Shown here piece after piece: positions 17,367-26,033 of a stretch of 64,000 bases of DNA (position 1 is the first letter of the stretch; each line of letters starts with the position of its first letter). The position numbers and the translations under genes are program-made. A model generated the notes under the pieces. The model did not search any database. It was not told where the DNA came from and saw only the letters and a list, made by a program, of their open reading frames with translations. Origin of the DNA: JBBSJZ01 sp041739875 (GTDB lineage Bacteria > Planctomycetota > Planctomycetia > Pirellulales > Pirellulaceae); the NCBI GenBank assembly GCA_041739875.1, contig JBGSNA010000233.1, forward strand, positions 5,980 to 69,979, read 5' to 3'.

Positions 17367-19976
17367 ATGATGCTGAAACACTTTCTGATACTGGTCACGT
17401 TTTCTTTGGCGACGCTCGCCGGGGTTTCTGCCAATGCGCAGCAATCTTTGAGACCGAATACATTGGCGCAAACGGACGTCGACTTTTCGGGCGGCTTGTT
17501 TCCCCAATTCTCGATGTCTGGGTTTGCTGACCAACCGGCCGAACCAGCGACTTGGTCCGCGAGTTACGTCGCAAAGGAGGGCACGACCGAAGGCGAACTT
17601 CGCATCGAAGTTGCGCTGGGTCTGGGGTGGCATGTGTATTCGATGACCCAACCGCCCGGCGGACCGCTTCCGACGAAGATCGCCGTTGTCTTGCCAGCCA
17701 ACGTGAAACCGACAGCGTCGTTCAAACCTGACCGCGAACCCACTCGAAGTTTGTCGGCCGAGTTCAAAGGTGTCACGGTCGAAGAGTACGAAAACCAAGT
17801 GACTTGGACAGCCCCGCTGTCGCTCCCAGCGGACTATCGCGGTCCGATTACTGTCGAAGTCAACGGGCTGGTGTGCAAGAAAGATGGCTCGTGCTTGCCA
17901 ATCTCAGAAACACTTGTGGCCAAGCTGCAAAGTTCCTCAGAAGCGCAAGCGACCTCGTTGGCTGAATCGATGCAAGCTCCATCGACACTTACGGTACCTT
18001 CGCTTACTTCCGAGCCGTTTCGTGATGACGATTATGTTGTGGAGTGGACAGCCAAATTGTCGCCGAGCATCGTCGCTCCTGGTGCGAGCGCCGAGTTGAC
18101 TCTCACGGCGACTCCGGATGCAACGTTCCATGTCTATCCCGCCGCTGTGGATGATGCAAACTTTGCGACTAACTTTGTGATCATCGAGAAGTCGGGATTA
18201 AAGATTGGTGAACCGACGAGTGACGATGCAATTGCTTCGATGACCCTCGCGCCATCCATGCCTCCGATCGAGTATCACAAGGGCAAAGTCACATGGACGA
18301 TGCCGATCCAGGTCCCATCGTCGGCCACGTTAGGTGACCATGCGATCGAAGGCTTGATCGCGTACCAGGCTTGTGACGACAAGAGTTGTCTCCAGCCACA
18401 AGCGATTCGCATCGCAACGACGCTGACGGTTTCCGCATCACCCGCAGGTTCAACACCGTCCGCTTCGACGTTTGTGATTGAGTCCATCAAAGCGGGCGAT
18501 GCCAAGGATGCTGCGGCCGAAACCAAGTGGGTCGATGTCATTGGTGCCGAAGCAACGCCGCTGGCTGAAATGGCCGTGGCTGCCGTTGAAGCACCCCAAG
18601 TCAAGCCGACGCCGACAACGACCGCGAATATCCAGCAACTTCAAAGTCGAAGTGAGGCGATTGTCGCGAGTGTCGCGAGTTTGCCTGGCCCGACTCCGAC
18701 GCCGCCGGTTTCGTTTCCGCTTGTATTGATGATGGCGTTCGCCGGCGGGGTGATCTTGAATGTCATGCCGTGCGTGCTCCCAGTGGTCGGTTTGAAGGTG
18801 ATGAGCTTCGTCAAGCAAGCCGGTGAAGACCGCGGTCGAGTGCTGCGTTTGAATTACGTTTATGTGCTCGGGATTCTGTCGGTCTTTGCATTGTTAGCGG
18901 TGTTGGCCGTTGTCGCGTCGCTGTCATGGGGCGAGCAATTCACGTACTTCCCCGTACGACTTGGATTGACCCTGGCACTGTTCGCATTGGCATTGAGTTA
19001 TTTTGGTGTTTGGGAGATTCCAGTTCCTGGGATGGCGTCGGGCAAAGCGTCTCAACAACTTCAAAGCCGCGAAGGCTACTTGGGTGCGTTCTCCAAGGGT
19101 GTTTTCACAACCATCTTGGCGACGCCGTGCTCCGGCCCACTGCTGGGTTACATTCTCGGGTTGACGTTTGCGCTATCACCATTCGAAACGATCGTTGTGA
19201 TCATGTCCGTCGGTTTCGGTATGTCACTTCCGTACATCATCATTGGCATCAAGCCGTCTCTCGTCAGTTGGCTTCCCAAGCCTGGACCGTGGATGGAAAC
19301 GCTCAAGCAATTCCTCGCGTTCTTGTTCCTGGGAACCGTCGCATTTTTCTTTGCTGGATTTCGCGACGAGCAACGAGTGCCTGTGTTTGTGACGTTGATC
19401 GGCGTGTGGTTCGGTTGCTGGATCATTGGTCTGGTACCAAACTGGGAATCGCTCAACAAGCGTTTGACGTCTTGGGTGGGTGGGATTGCAGCGGCCACCG
19501 CCATCGGTTTCGCAGCCTTCAATATGCTCGGTCCGGGTGAACTCAAGTGGGAATCGTACAGCGAAGCGCGACTGCAACAATTGCAATCCGAAGGTCGTAC
19601 CGTCATGCTCGACTTCACTGCGGGTTGGTGCTCCAATTGCATCGTGAATACGCACCGAGCAATCGACACAATCAAAACGCGTGAGATGGTCGAAGAGCTG
19701 AACGCAGTGCCTATGCTTGCTGATTGGACCGACCCCAACGATGAGATCAAAGCCAAGTTGACTGAGTTACAGAGTCGCTCGATCCCGTTGCTGGCGATCT
19801 ATCCTGGTTCAGCTCCCGGCCAGCCCATCGTGCTGCGAGACCTCGTGAGTCAAAGCGACGTTCTCACTGCATTAGAGAAGGCTGGCCCGAGTGTGGGTGG
19901 TGCAAAATCCGCAGCACGCGTCACGCCAGTCTCTCACTCCGCGTCTCAAGTGGCTGCGGAACCGGCGCTCCATTGA
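17367..19976 (+). CDS. DsbD-like thiol:disulfide interchange protein
   Basis: It probably carries reducing power from cytoplasmic thioredoxin across the inner membrane. The 869-residue protein has a signal peptide (about 1-26, cutting after SANA). Two N-terminal DsbD-alpha-like beta domains (about 60-195 and 220-360) are each built around a C-x-x-x-x-C pair (CKKDGSC, CDDKSC). An eight-helix transmembrane domain covers about 449-700, with its two redox cysteines in NVMPCVLPVVG and ATPCSGPLLGY (near 585). A C-terminal thioredoxin-like domain has active site WCSNC (C755, C758). The doubled N-terminal domain is a departure from the single alpha domain of E. coli DsbD. Its stop lies inside a 12-bp tandem repeat. 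Confidence 0.9.
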   Translation: MMLKHFLILVTFSLATLAGVSANAQQSLRPNTLAQTDVDFSGGLFPQFSMSGFADQPAEPATWSASYVAKEGTTEGELRIEVALGLGWHVYSMTQPPGGPLPTKIAVVLPANVKPTASFKPDREPTRSLSAEFKGVTVEEYENQVTWTAPLSLPADYRGPITVEVNGLVCKKDGSCLPISETLVAKLQSSSEAQATSLAESMQAPSTLTVPSLTSEPFRDDDYVVEWTAKLSPSIVAPGASAELTLTATPDATFHVYPAAVDDANFATNFVIIEKSGLKIGEPTSDDAIASMTLAPSMPPIEYHKGKVTWTMPIQVPSSATLGDHAIEGLIAYQACDDKSCLQPQAIRIATTLTVSASPAGSTPSASTFVIESIKAGDAKDAAAETKWVDVIGAEATPLAEMAVAAVEAPQVKPTPTTTANIQQLQSRSEAIVASVASLPGPTPTPPVSFPLVLMMAFAGGVILNVMPCVLPVVGLKVMSFVKQAGEDRGRVLRLNYVYVLGILSVFALLAVLAVVASLSWGEQFTYFPVRLGLTLALFALALSYFGVWEIPVPGMASGKASQQLQSREGYLGAFSKGVFTTILATPCSGPLLGYILGLTFALSPFETIVVIMSVGFGMSLPYIIIGIKPSLVSWLPKPGPWMETLKQFLAFLFLGTVAFFFAGFRDEQRVPVFVTLIGVWFGCWIIGLVPNWESLNKRLTSWVGGIAAATAIGFAAFNMLGPGELKWESYSEARLQQLQSEGRTVMLDFTAGWCSNCIVNTHRAIDTIKTREMVEELNAVPMLADWTDPNDEIKAKLTELQSRSIPLLAIYPGSAPGQPIVLRDLVSQSDVLTALEKAGPSVGGAKSAARVTPVSHSASQVAAEPALH

Positions 19977-20008
19977 AGTCGTCATTGAAGTCGTCATTGA
20001 AGTCGTCG
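19973..20008 (+). repeat. Three tandem 12-bp units spanning the DsbD-like stop
   Basis: TTGAAGTCGTCA at 19973-19984 and 19985-19996, and the variant TTGAAGTCGTCG at 19997-20008. The TGA of the first unit is the stop codon of the DsbD-like gene. The array fills most of the gap before the mnmE start at 20011. Confidence 0.75.
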
Positions 20009-20010
20009 CT

Positions 20011-21414
20011 TTGAGCCCCAATTCTGTTGTCAACGAAACGATCGTCGCGATTGCTTCACCGCCTACCGGTGCGAGTCGAGGCGTCGTGCGAATGTCGGGG
20101 GCTGGGACGATGGACGTTCTCACACGACTTGGAGTCCACGGGCTACCCGAGCGATACGCTAAACGATTGTCGGTCGACGTTGATCTGCAAAGTCCGCTGG
20201 GTATCATCCCAATCGACGTCTTGGTGTGGCCGAACGCACGGAGCTACACCGGCGAGCCGTCCGCTGAATTGCACACATACGGTTGCGTCCCAATACTGCA
20301 GCGTCTCGTGGACCAGACCGTTGCGGCTGGCGCCCGCGTGGCTCGCCCAGGCGAATTCACACTACGCGCGTTTCTCGCGGGGCGATTGGACTTGATTCAA
20401 GCCGAAGCAGTCCTCGGCGTGATTGAAGCCGAGCATCGGGGTGCCTTGGATTCGGCGCTTCGTCAACTTGCCGGGAATCTTTCACGTCCACTCGAGCACC
20501 TGCGTTCCGAAATGTTGGATTTGCTCGCTGACGTCGAGGCTGGATTGGACTTTGTGGACGAAGACATCCAATTCGTGTCGGAGGAGGATTTGTTGCGTCG
20601 CCTCGAAGAGATCGCGACACAAGTGGATTCCGTTCGCGAGACAATCATTAATCGCCGTGACGCGTCCTCGGTGAGCATCGTCGCGTTTCGTGGCGAGCCC
20701 AATGCGGGCAAGAGTCGATTGATCAACACGCTTTCGAAAAGCGAAGCCGCGATTGTTGCAGACATCGCTGGTACGACTCGCGACACCGTGTCGATCGATA
20801 TCCAGCATCACGGTCACGTCATTCGACTTGTCGACACGGCCGGAATTGAATCCGACAACCACGAAATTTCGCGAGCAGCACAAGCTCAAGCGGAACAAGC
20901 GATGCACGACGCCGACATCCGAGTCTGGTGCATCGACTCGGCCACACCATCGTTTAATGAATCGCTGGATGAACTTGCCCGCCGTGCATCCACAGCAAAA
21001 GCAAACCGTTTGGACTTATGGGTCGCCACTAAATCCGACAGCATCACGGAGATCACCCGCGAACAACTTGGTTCCAGTCTTAGCCTTCTCGACCCAGCCA
21101 ACAGGTTCATCACCAGCAGCCTCACTGGCGAAGGCACAGCTTCACTCTTGGATCGCATCATCGAAGCTGTCCTTTCACGCCAGGGCCAAGAAACCGGTTC
21201 CGTCCTCGGCACAGCCGCTCGCTGTAGCAGTTCGCTGCTTCACGCCTCAGAATCTCTCCGAAGCGCCATTACGTTAGCTGCCAACCAATCCGGCCACGAG
21301 TTCGTTTCGAGCGAACTGCGACTCGCCATCGAAAATGTCGGCGAAGTCACCGGAGCCGTCTACACCGATGATATACTCGACCGAGTCTTCAGCCGTTTCT
21401 GTATCGGTAAGTGA
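20011..21414 (+). CDS. mnmE: tRNA uridine-5-carboxymethylaminomethyl modification GTPase MnmE
   Basis: With MnmG it forms cmnm5U34 on tRNAs that read split codon boxes. The protein is 467 residues from a TTG at 20011. Earlier in-frame GTG codons from 19891 would run through the tandem repeat and the end of the DsbD-like gene, so they are unlikely. The N-terminal folate-binding domain begins at TIVAIASPPTGASRGVVRMSG. The G domain has G1 GEPNAGKS (228-235), G2 GTTRDT, G3 DTAG and G4 TKSD. The C-terminal CIGK (464-467) contains the catalytic cysteine. It is complete and typical. Confidence 0.95.
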   Translation: MSPNSVVNETIVAIASPPTGASRGVVRMSGAGTMDVLTRLGVHGLPERYAKRLSVDVDLQSPLGIIPIDVLVWPNARSYTGEPSAELHTYGCVPILQRLVDQTVAAGARVARPGEFTLRAFLAGRLDLIQAEAVLGVIEAEHRGALDSALRQLAGNLSRPLEHLRSEMLDLLADVEAGLDFVDEDIQFVSEEDLLRRLEEIATQVDSVRETIINRRDASSVSIVAFRGEPNAGKSRLINTLSKSEAAIVADIAGTTRDTVSIDIQHHGHVIRLVDTAGIESDNHEISRAAQAQAEQAMHDADIRVWCIDSATPSFNESLDELARRASTAKANRLDLWVATKSDSITEITREQLGSSLSLLDPANRFITSSLTGEGTASLLDRIIEAVLSRQGQETGSVLGTAARCSSSLLHASESLRSAITLAANQSGHEFVSSELRLAIENVGEVTGAVYTDDILDRVFSRFCIGK

Positions 21415-21443
21415 GGTCTCGTCTAACTTTTACGTGGTCGAAC

Positions 21444-21998
21444 ATGAGCACTTCATCAACTTGCGAATTACGCATCGTATGCCTTCACTCGACGCCCGTT
21501 GGCAATGCATGGTCAGTATGGACTTCACAAGGGCTAGCACGACTTTCGTTTGAACCAGTGAAGTTGAGTGAAGCTTCCGATCACGACTCTCGCGAATTGC
21601 AGAAACAGGCGGAGCGGTTCGATAGGCTGCTGGCAAAGTACTACCGGCATGGTCGTGAGACGTTTAATGACGTTCGAGTGGATCTGAGTCACGCGACACC
21701 GTTCAGCTTGCGTGTCTATGACGCCTGTCGGGCGATTCCGGCGGGTGAGACTCGTACGTATGGCGAGTTGGCGGTGACCGCAGGCAGCCCTGGTGCAAGT
21801 CGTGCTGTCGGTTCGGCGATGGCTCGCAATCGCGTACCGATTGTGATTCCGTGTCATCGCGTTGTCGGTGCGTCGGGTCGGTTGTGCGGGTTCAGCGCTC
21901 CAGGCGGACTCGAGACCAAACAGTCGCTGCTGGACCTCGAACGGTTAGGGCTAGCCCAACCAACCAAGCAATCGCCGAAATCACCAACGAGGCAGTAA
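21444..21998 (+). CDS. ogt: Methylated-DNA-protein-cysteine methyltransferase
   Basis: It repairs O6-alkylguanine by moving the alkyl group to its own cysteine. The protein is 184 residues from the ATG at 21444. A GTG at 21411 overlapping the mnmE stop is possible, but the family N-terminal pattern begins after 21444. The active-site block IPCHRVVG has C137. The arginine-finger region TRTYGELAVTAGSP and the C-terminal GLETKQSLLDLE match the family. The last 107 bases overlap the 3' end of the convergent membrane-protein gene. The symbol is by family; it could equally be called mgmT/ada-C-like. Confidence 0.9.
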   Translation: MSTSSTCELRIVCLHSTPVGNAWSVWTSQGLARLSFEPVKLSEASDHDSRELQKQAERFDRLLAKYYRHGRETFNDVRVDLSHATPFSLRVYDACRAIPAGETRTYGELAVTAGSPGASRAVGSAMARNRVPIVIPCHRVVGASGRLCGFSAPGGLETKQSLLDLERLGLAQPTKQSPKSPTRQ

Positions 21999-24441
21999 GC
22001 CAAGTGGGTCGGTAATAAAACGTCACGGTCCAATCACCGGCTGGGACCAAGACGCCTTGGGTCAAATGATCCACGTTGACTACCGCGACTGTACGCTCGG
22101 TGCTGTCCTCTCGGGATTGAAGGGTGGCGTGCCAATGGCCGTCTTGAAGCGTTGCTCGTGTGAGCAGCACAGGCTTGGACGACGTGACGTGTACCCCAGC
22201 CGATTCGTTGTCGGTGTGAATGAGATTGGCAATCGCGCCACCAGCTGGATCATCCGTTTGACTTGAATTGGCAGGTGAATCGGCTCGTGAATCGACCCGT
22301 GAATCGTTCGAGCCACCATAGACGGTAACGACGGTAGAGGCTCCTAAACGGAACCGCTCGTCGAGCAGTTCGAGCATTTGTTTTTTGGTTGCCGGTCCAG
22401 CGGGCTGCTGTTTCCACGTCGACTGCAATTTGACGGGCGAAGCACTTGACTGCTCCATTAAGAATTCTGGCTTGCCAATCTCCAGCCCGTTGATGCTGAC
22501 CGCGTCGTCGTTTGTCTTGACGATACCGTCGATCGCGAGCCAGCCACGAAGTTCGTCCCACAGTTTTGATTGATCGTTGAGCGCTGTGTCCTTGGACCAA
22601 GAGTTGGTTGCTTGCCAAAACCTTGTTGACGCGTTGCTTCGAATCGACAACATGTTATTGAACACTGCTTCCCGCCGGTCCAAATGCCACCGCCCAAACC
22701 ACGTTGCCCGCTGAGTCGCCTCGACTTCGAGCATTCGTTGGTCGCTTGAATGTTCGCGCCACGATCTCGGAAAGCCACCGCCGTCCGATGTCCGCATCCA
22801 ACGATTCACGCTCGTCATCGGTCCAGGGATCGCACTCGCCTGGGCGACTTGGCTTTGGTTAACCGTCGCAATCCAGTGGCGGTCATTGATTGCGAGGTCC
22901 AATGCGGTGATGGCGACGATGGTCCAAACGTAGAGATGTTTGCGATTGTTGGCACTGCTGTAACGCATCACGTACGCAATGGCAACGAACGTCACCAGCG
23001 GCAAATAGCTGCCTACCACACCTTGAACCAACGGCCCCCAAAATCGATCTCGGGGCAAACGGTTTGGTGGCTCCAAATAATTCTGAAAACAATAGCTCGC
23101 AATCGCGATCACAACAAATCCGCATGCGAGGACAACAAAATGTCGTCGAGGAAATTCGAAACGCGGGCATTTTGTTCGATCCAGGAACTTCGCGCCCATG
23201 ACGGACATCGCGAGCGAGAGAAACGGCAACCACTTGGTTGGATAGCGAAATGCATCGTATCCAGGAACAAAATGATAGAGAAACCAATACGCACCTCCGG
23301 CGGCTGAATCGACGTGGTCGAACCTCGACGTGAACTGGCTCAACATCCACACGAAACCGAAGTGCCCCATCGAACACAATGCCGAAAATAATGCGACCGC
23401 CATCCAACGATCCAAACGACGGCTGAGCAGCATCGAGACTAGCGCTAGGCAAGCGAACATCCCAACATAGATGCTTGGCGTCCAAACGCGTCCGTCTCCA
23501 GGCAGCATGACACTCCAGCGGCTGTAGATCGGAAACAATTCGCCGAACGCGCATGGTAAACCCAGTTCTGTTAAATGCCATGGCGGCAATGAGTAGCTGA
23601 ACGAATCATATTGCTGTGAACCGGTTGTCGGCGGCGTTATTAAACTCTTTGGCTCTTCGTTGAGAGCGCGATAGCTCTGGCGTGTCCAGGAAAGCGATGC
23701 TGCTAATTGCGGAAGCGATAAAAGAGCGGCGAAGACACAGGCCCCGGCCAGTGTCGCGAGTGTCTTTGTGGCGTTGTGATTCTTAGCGAAGATTCGATGG
23801 CTCAAGAGAAAGACGCTGCTCATTAGCACAGCGTGCAACGCAGTTTGCGGGTCACCGCCGAGCACCATCATCGCGAGTGAAACGGCAATCACGAGGAAAC
23901 GCGTGGTTGCCTGGAACTTGCGATGGCTGAAACAGGCTCCGAGCACTAGCGGCATCCACGCCGCAGCAACAAGAAACGGCGGGTTGGTGTATAGGAATAG
24001 AACGCTGCCCGAAAGCGGATAGGCGACGGACGCCATGGCAGCACTCGATCGCGAGACGCCGCACCAACGAGTCGCTGTCCATGCAGTGAGCGACGCGAGC
24101 CAAAGATGGAGCACTACGTACCAAGCCATCGCTGTGCCGGTTGCGAATGGCAGCGAGAAAACGAAGTAACGAATCGGATAGAGAACGGCAGTGGTCGTTT
24201 CTCCGAGAAGGGGAATGCCGGTTTGATCCAGTGGATTCCAAAGAGGCAGTGTGTCTTGAGCGCACCGCTCGGCGACGTAGTCGTAAAGAGGCGTGTAAAA
24301 GTGACCAACGTCGCGAAACGCCAGCTGTGATTCGCCCGTGAGCGTGCTGTAAAAAAGAACGAAGATGACGAGCGGTGCAAGAAGCTTTCCAGACAGCATT
24401 GCAATCAAGCACTTTCCAACACGTTGGCATATCGCCGTCAT
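21892..24441 (-). CDS. YfhO-like polytopic membrane protein
   Basis: This 849-residue protein has about a dozen predicted membrane helices, starting with LLAPLVIFVLFYS and ending with SLVISAIAWLVGLALTV. Between them lies a large extracytoplasmic part (about 540-810). The early loop with FRDVGHFYTPLYDYV and LPLWNPLDQTGIPLLG is characteristic of the YfhO/GT-C glycosyltransferase-like family, which is linked to lipid-linked sugar transfer. In-frame repeats encode an SRVDSRADSPANS-like linker. An alternative start methionine lies 14 codons in. The gene overlaps the ogt 3' end by 107 bases on the opposite strand. The substrate is unknown. Confidence 0.75.
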   Translation of the reverse strand: MTAICQRVGKCLIAMLSGKLLAPLVIFVLFYSTLTGESQLAFRDVGHFYTPLYDYVAERCAQDTLPLWNPLDQTGIPLLGETTTAVLYPIRYFVFSLPFATGTAMAWYVVLHLWLASLTAWTATRWCGVSRSSAAMASVAYPLSGSVLFLYTNPPFLVAAAWMPLVLGACFSHRKFQATTRFLVIAVSLAMMVLGGDPQTALHAVLMSSVFLLSHRIFAKNHNATKTLATLAGACVFAALLSLPQLAASLSWTRQSYRALNEEPKSLITPPTTGSQQYDSFSYSLPPWHLTELGLPCAFGELFPIYSRWSVMLPGDGRVWTPSIYVGMFACLALVSMLLSRRLDRWMAVALFSALCSMGHFGFVWMLSQFTSRFDHVDSAAGGAYWFLYHFVPGYDAFRYPTKWLPFLSLAMSVMGAKFLDRTKCPRFEFPRRHFVVLACGFVVIAIASYCFQNYLEPPNRLPRDRFWGPLVQGVVGSYLPLVTFVAIAYVMRYSSANNRKHLYVWTIVAITALDLAINDRHWIATVNQSQVAQASAIPGPMTSVNRWMRTSDGGGFPRSWREHSSDQRMLEVEATQRATWFGRWHLDRREAVFNNMLSIRSNASTRFWQATNSWSKDTALNDQSKLWDELRGWLAIDGIVKTNDDAVSINGLEIGKPEFLMEQSSASPVKLQSTWKQQPAGPATKKQMLELLDERFRLGASTVVTVYGGSNDSRVDSRADSPANSSQTDDPAGGAIANLIHTDNESAGVHVTSSKPVLLTRATLQDGHWHATLQSREDSTERTVAVVNVDHLTQGVLVPAGDWTVTFYYRPTWLTASLVISAIAWLVGLALTVRGPAATVWSRVRLER

Positions 24442-24504
24442 GGAACACGCTTCGCTCTTGCAGAATGCCCAGACGTGTGCACAGCAAAGTCGCCAATAAC
24501 GTGC

Positions 24505-24936
24505 TTAGCGAGGCGCGGTAACAATGCCCGCCCGTGATTGTTGACGAAGCGCGTCCGCACGCTCGAGGACCTGTTCGGTCGGTTGCATTTCTTTCGGGAC
24601 CAATTCGACATCGATGATTCGCTCATCACGAATTTCGCCAGGCCATAGAGTTTCAGCAATGAAGTCGACGCCGGGGAACTCGTACCAAGGCGGGTTAAAC
24701 CGTCGGCGAATCGTCTCGGTGCGAAATCCGTCTTTCTCGACGCGGAATTCTCGAGTCCCATAGTAAACGAAATTTGCAGCGGCGGGTGAACTTCCAATGA
24801 CTTGGTTATCCACCGAGACGGTTGCACCGGGCGGATTCGTTCGGACCGTCATGCGTCGACGCACACATCCCGGGCCGCACGCAAAAACGAGCAGCAAGAT
24901 GAAGCACAGTCGCAGATTGTTGGCAGGAAGTTTCAC
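24505..24936 (-). CDS. PEGA-domain lipoprotein
   Basis: This 143-residue protein has a short hydrophobic N-terminus with a lipobox-like VFAC ending at C20 (a second Cys at 24). A PEGA domain follows: VRTNPPGATVSVDNQVIGSSP (about 31-51) and FRVEKDGFRTE (about 64-74). PEGA domains are surface or periplasmic beta modules. The C-terminus, from about 100 on, is charged and unrecognised. It lies 63 bases upstream of the YfhO-like gene on the same strand and may share its transcript. Localisation as an envelope lipoprotein is inferred from the lipobox. Confidence 0.8.
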   Translation of the reverse strand: MKLPANNLRLCFILLLVFACGPGCVRRRMTVRTNPPGATVSVDNQVIGSSPAAANFVYYGTREFRVEKDGFRTETIRRRFNPPWYEFPGVDFIAETLWPGEIRDERIIDVELVPKEMQPTEQVLERADALRQQSRAGIVTAPR

Positions 24937-25243
24937 GCGATGAAACGGCCTTCAGCTAGAGAATCGTTTCGAGATCCGTTGATGTGTCTCGTGGTAGCAA
25001 ACAACGATCATGCCAGTCCAGCCTGAATCGATGCATACTCGAACCCTTAAGCCTGAGCTTTGGAATCCCTGAGCCTTGGAATCCGCATATTACGGGCAAA
25101 GTGGTGTACGAAAGCGAATCACAATCTGGCAAGCATTAACGGTTACACCAAGTGTTCGTGTCGCAAAACGGATACTCGATTGGGAAAGCCGATTGTTCCG
25201 ATCTTATTGGTGGTACGCATACTTCCGTTTTTAGGGCGTCGTT
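24937..25243. other. Divergent intergenic region with a 16-bp tandem duplication
   Basis: This divergent gap lies between the PEGA lipoprotein and the His/Cys-rich protein. It contains two near-identical 16-base units, GAGCTTTGGAATCCCT at 25055-25070 and GAGCCTTGGAATCCGC at 25071-25086. No RNA gene or convincing promoter pair is recognised. Confidence 0.5.
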
Positions 25244-25927
25244 ATGATCTGGAACGAAACCAACCGTCGTCAAACAAAAGCTTCCGTGACCGCATTTGTG
25301 CTCGTCACCTCCGCTTCGTTTTTTGCATCGGTGGCACATGCACAGCACGGGCAAGGGTCGCACTCGGTTGAGCCCGGTCATTCGGGAATGAGCTTTCACA
25401 TCGAAGACGGATCAACGGTTCCAAGCGAATCATCGCCGTCGCAGCACTCGTATCACATGGACGATCATTCTTCGGAGTCAGACTACCTGTCGATGACCGA
25501 GACGAGTGAAATGGAAGAGGTTTCGGCGGGATGTGCGTGCGGAGAATGTAAAGGTGTCTGTAAAGATCCGGGGCATCCTCGAAAACCACTGCGAACGATG
25601 CCGGGCGACCGTGACAAAGGCGATTGTCCTCCTCTGAGATACCAGATCCCAGACTGCGAGCGGTCCGGTTCACCGCACTGCTACCATCGCTGGGCCAAGT
25701 GCAGTGTGACCAATAAATACAGTGTCGGCGTCGTCGGCGGGGGTGCCGCATTCTGGAGAGGTCGACCACGCACGACCCAAGAAGGGACGTGGGGAATGGA
25801 CTACGACGGCTTGTTTGGACACGTGAATAACTGGCTCGGCTACACCCGGTGTCGAAATCAGGGTGGCGAAGGTGCCTACGAAACCGTCGGTGGCCCCGAA
25901 CCGTTTAGCTTCTTGCATCACGAGTAA
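25244..25927 (+). CDS. Secreted His/Cys-rich protein of unknown function
   Basis: This 227-residue protein has a signal peptide ending at SVAHA (about residue 36). The mature part opens with a His/Ser/Glu-rich region (about 37-90). A cysteine-rich block follows with GCACGECKGVCKDPGH (about 99-114) and further cysteines in DCPPL, DCERS, HCYHR and AKC. A Gly/Trp/Tyr-rich tail (YSVGVVGGGAAFWRGR onward) ends with FLHHE. I do not recognise the family. The His and Cys content suggests metal or heme binding, but no CxxCH motif is present. It precedes the redox cassette by about 100 bases on the same strand, so a link is possible but unproven. Confidence 0.7.
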   Translation: MIWNETNRRQTKASVTAFVLVTSASFFASVAHAQHGQGSHSVEPGHSGMSFHIEDGSTVPSESSPSQHSYHMDDHSSESDYLSMTETSEMEEVSAGCACGECKGVCKDPGHPRKPLRTMPGDRDKGDCPPLRYQIPDCERSGSPHCYHRWAKCSVTNKYSVGVVGGGAAFWRGRPRTTQEGTWGMDYDGLFGHVNNWLGYTRCRNQGGEGAYETVGGPEPFSFLHHE

Positions 25928-26033
25928 AGGCAACTCGCCTTGACTAGAAGCCGTCCAGAGCAGTACTTACCTGCTCTCCGACGCGTCATTCCTTGACGTA
26001 CCACTCACGTCCCACAATAAGCTAGCATTGCCG

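Noticed and set aside
19891..20010. GTG start for mnmE at 19891
   Set aside because: It would run through the DsbD-like gene end and a 12-bp tandem repeat. The family N-terminus begins after 20011.
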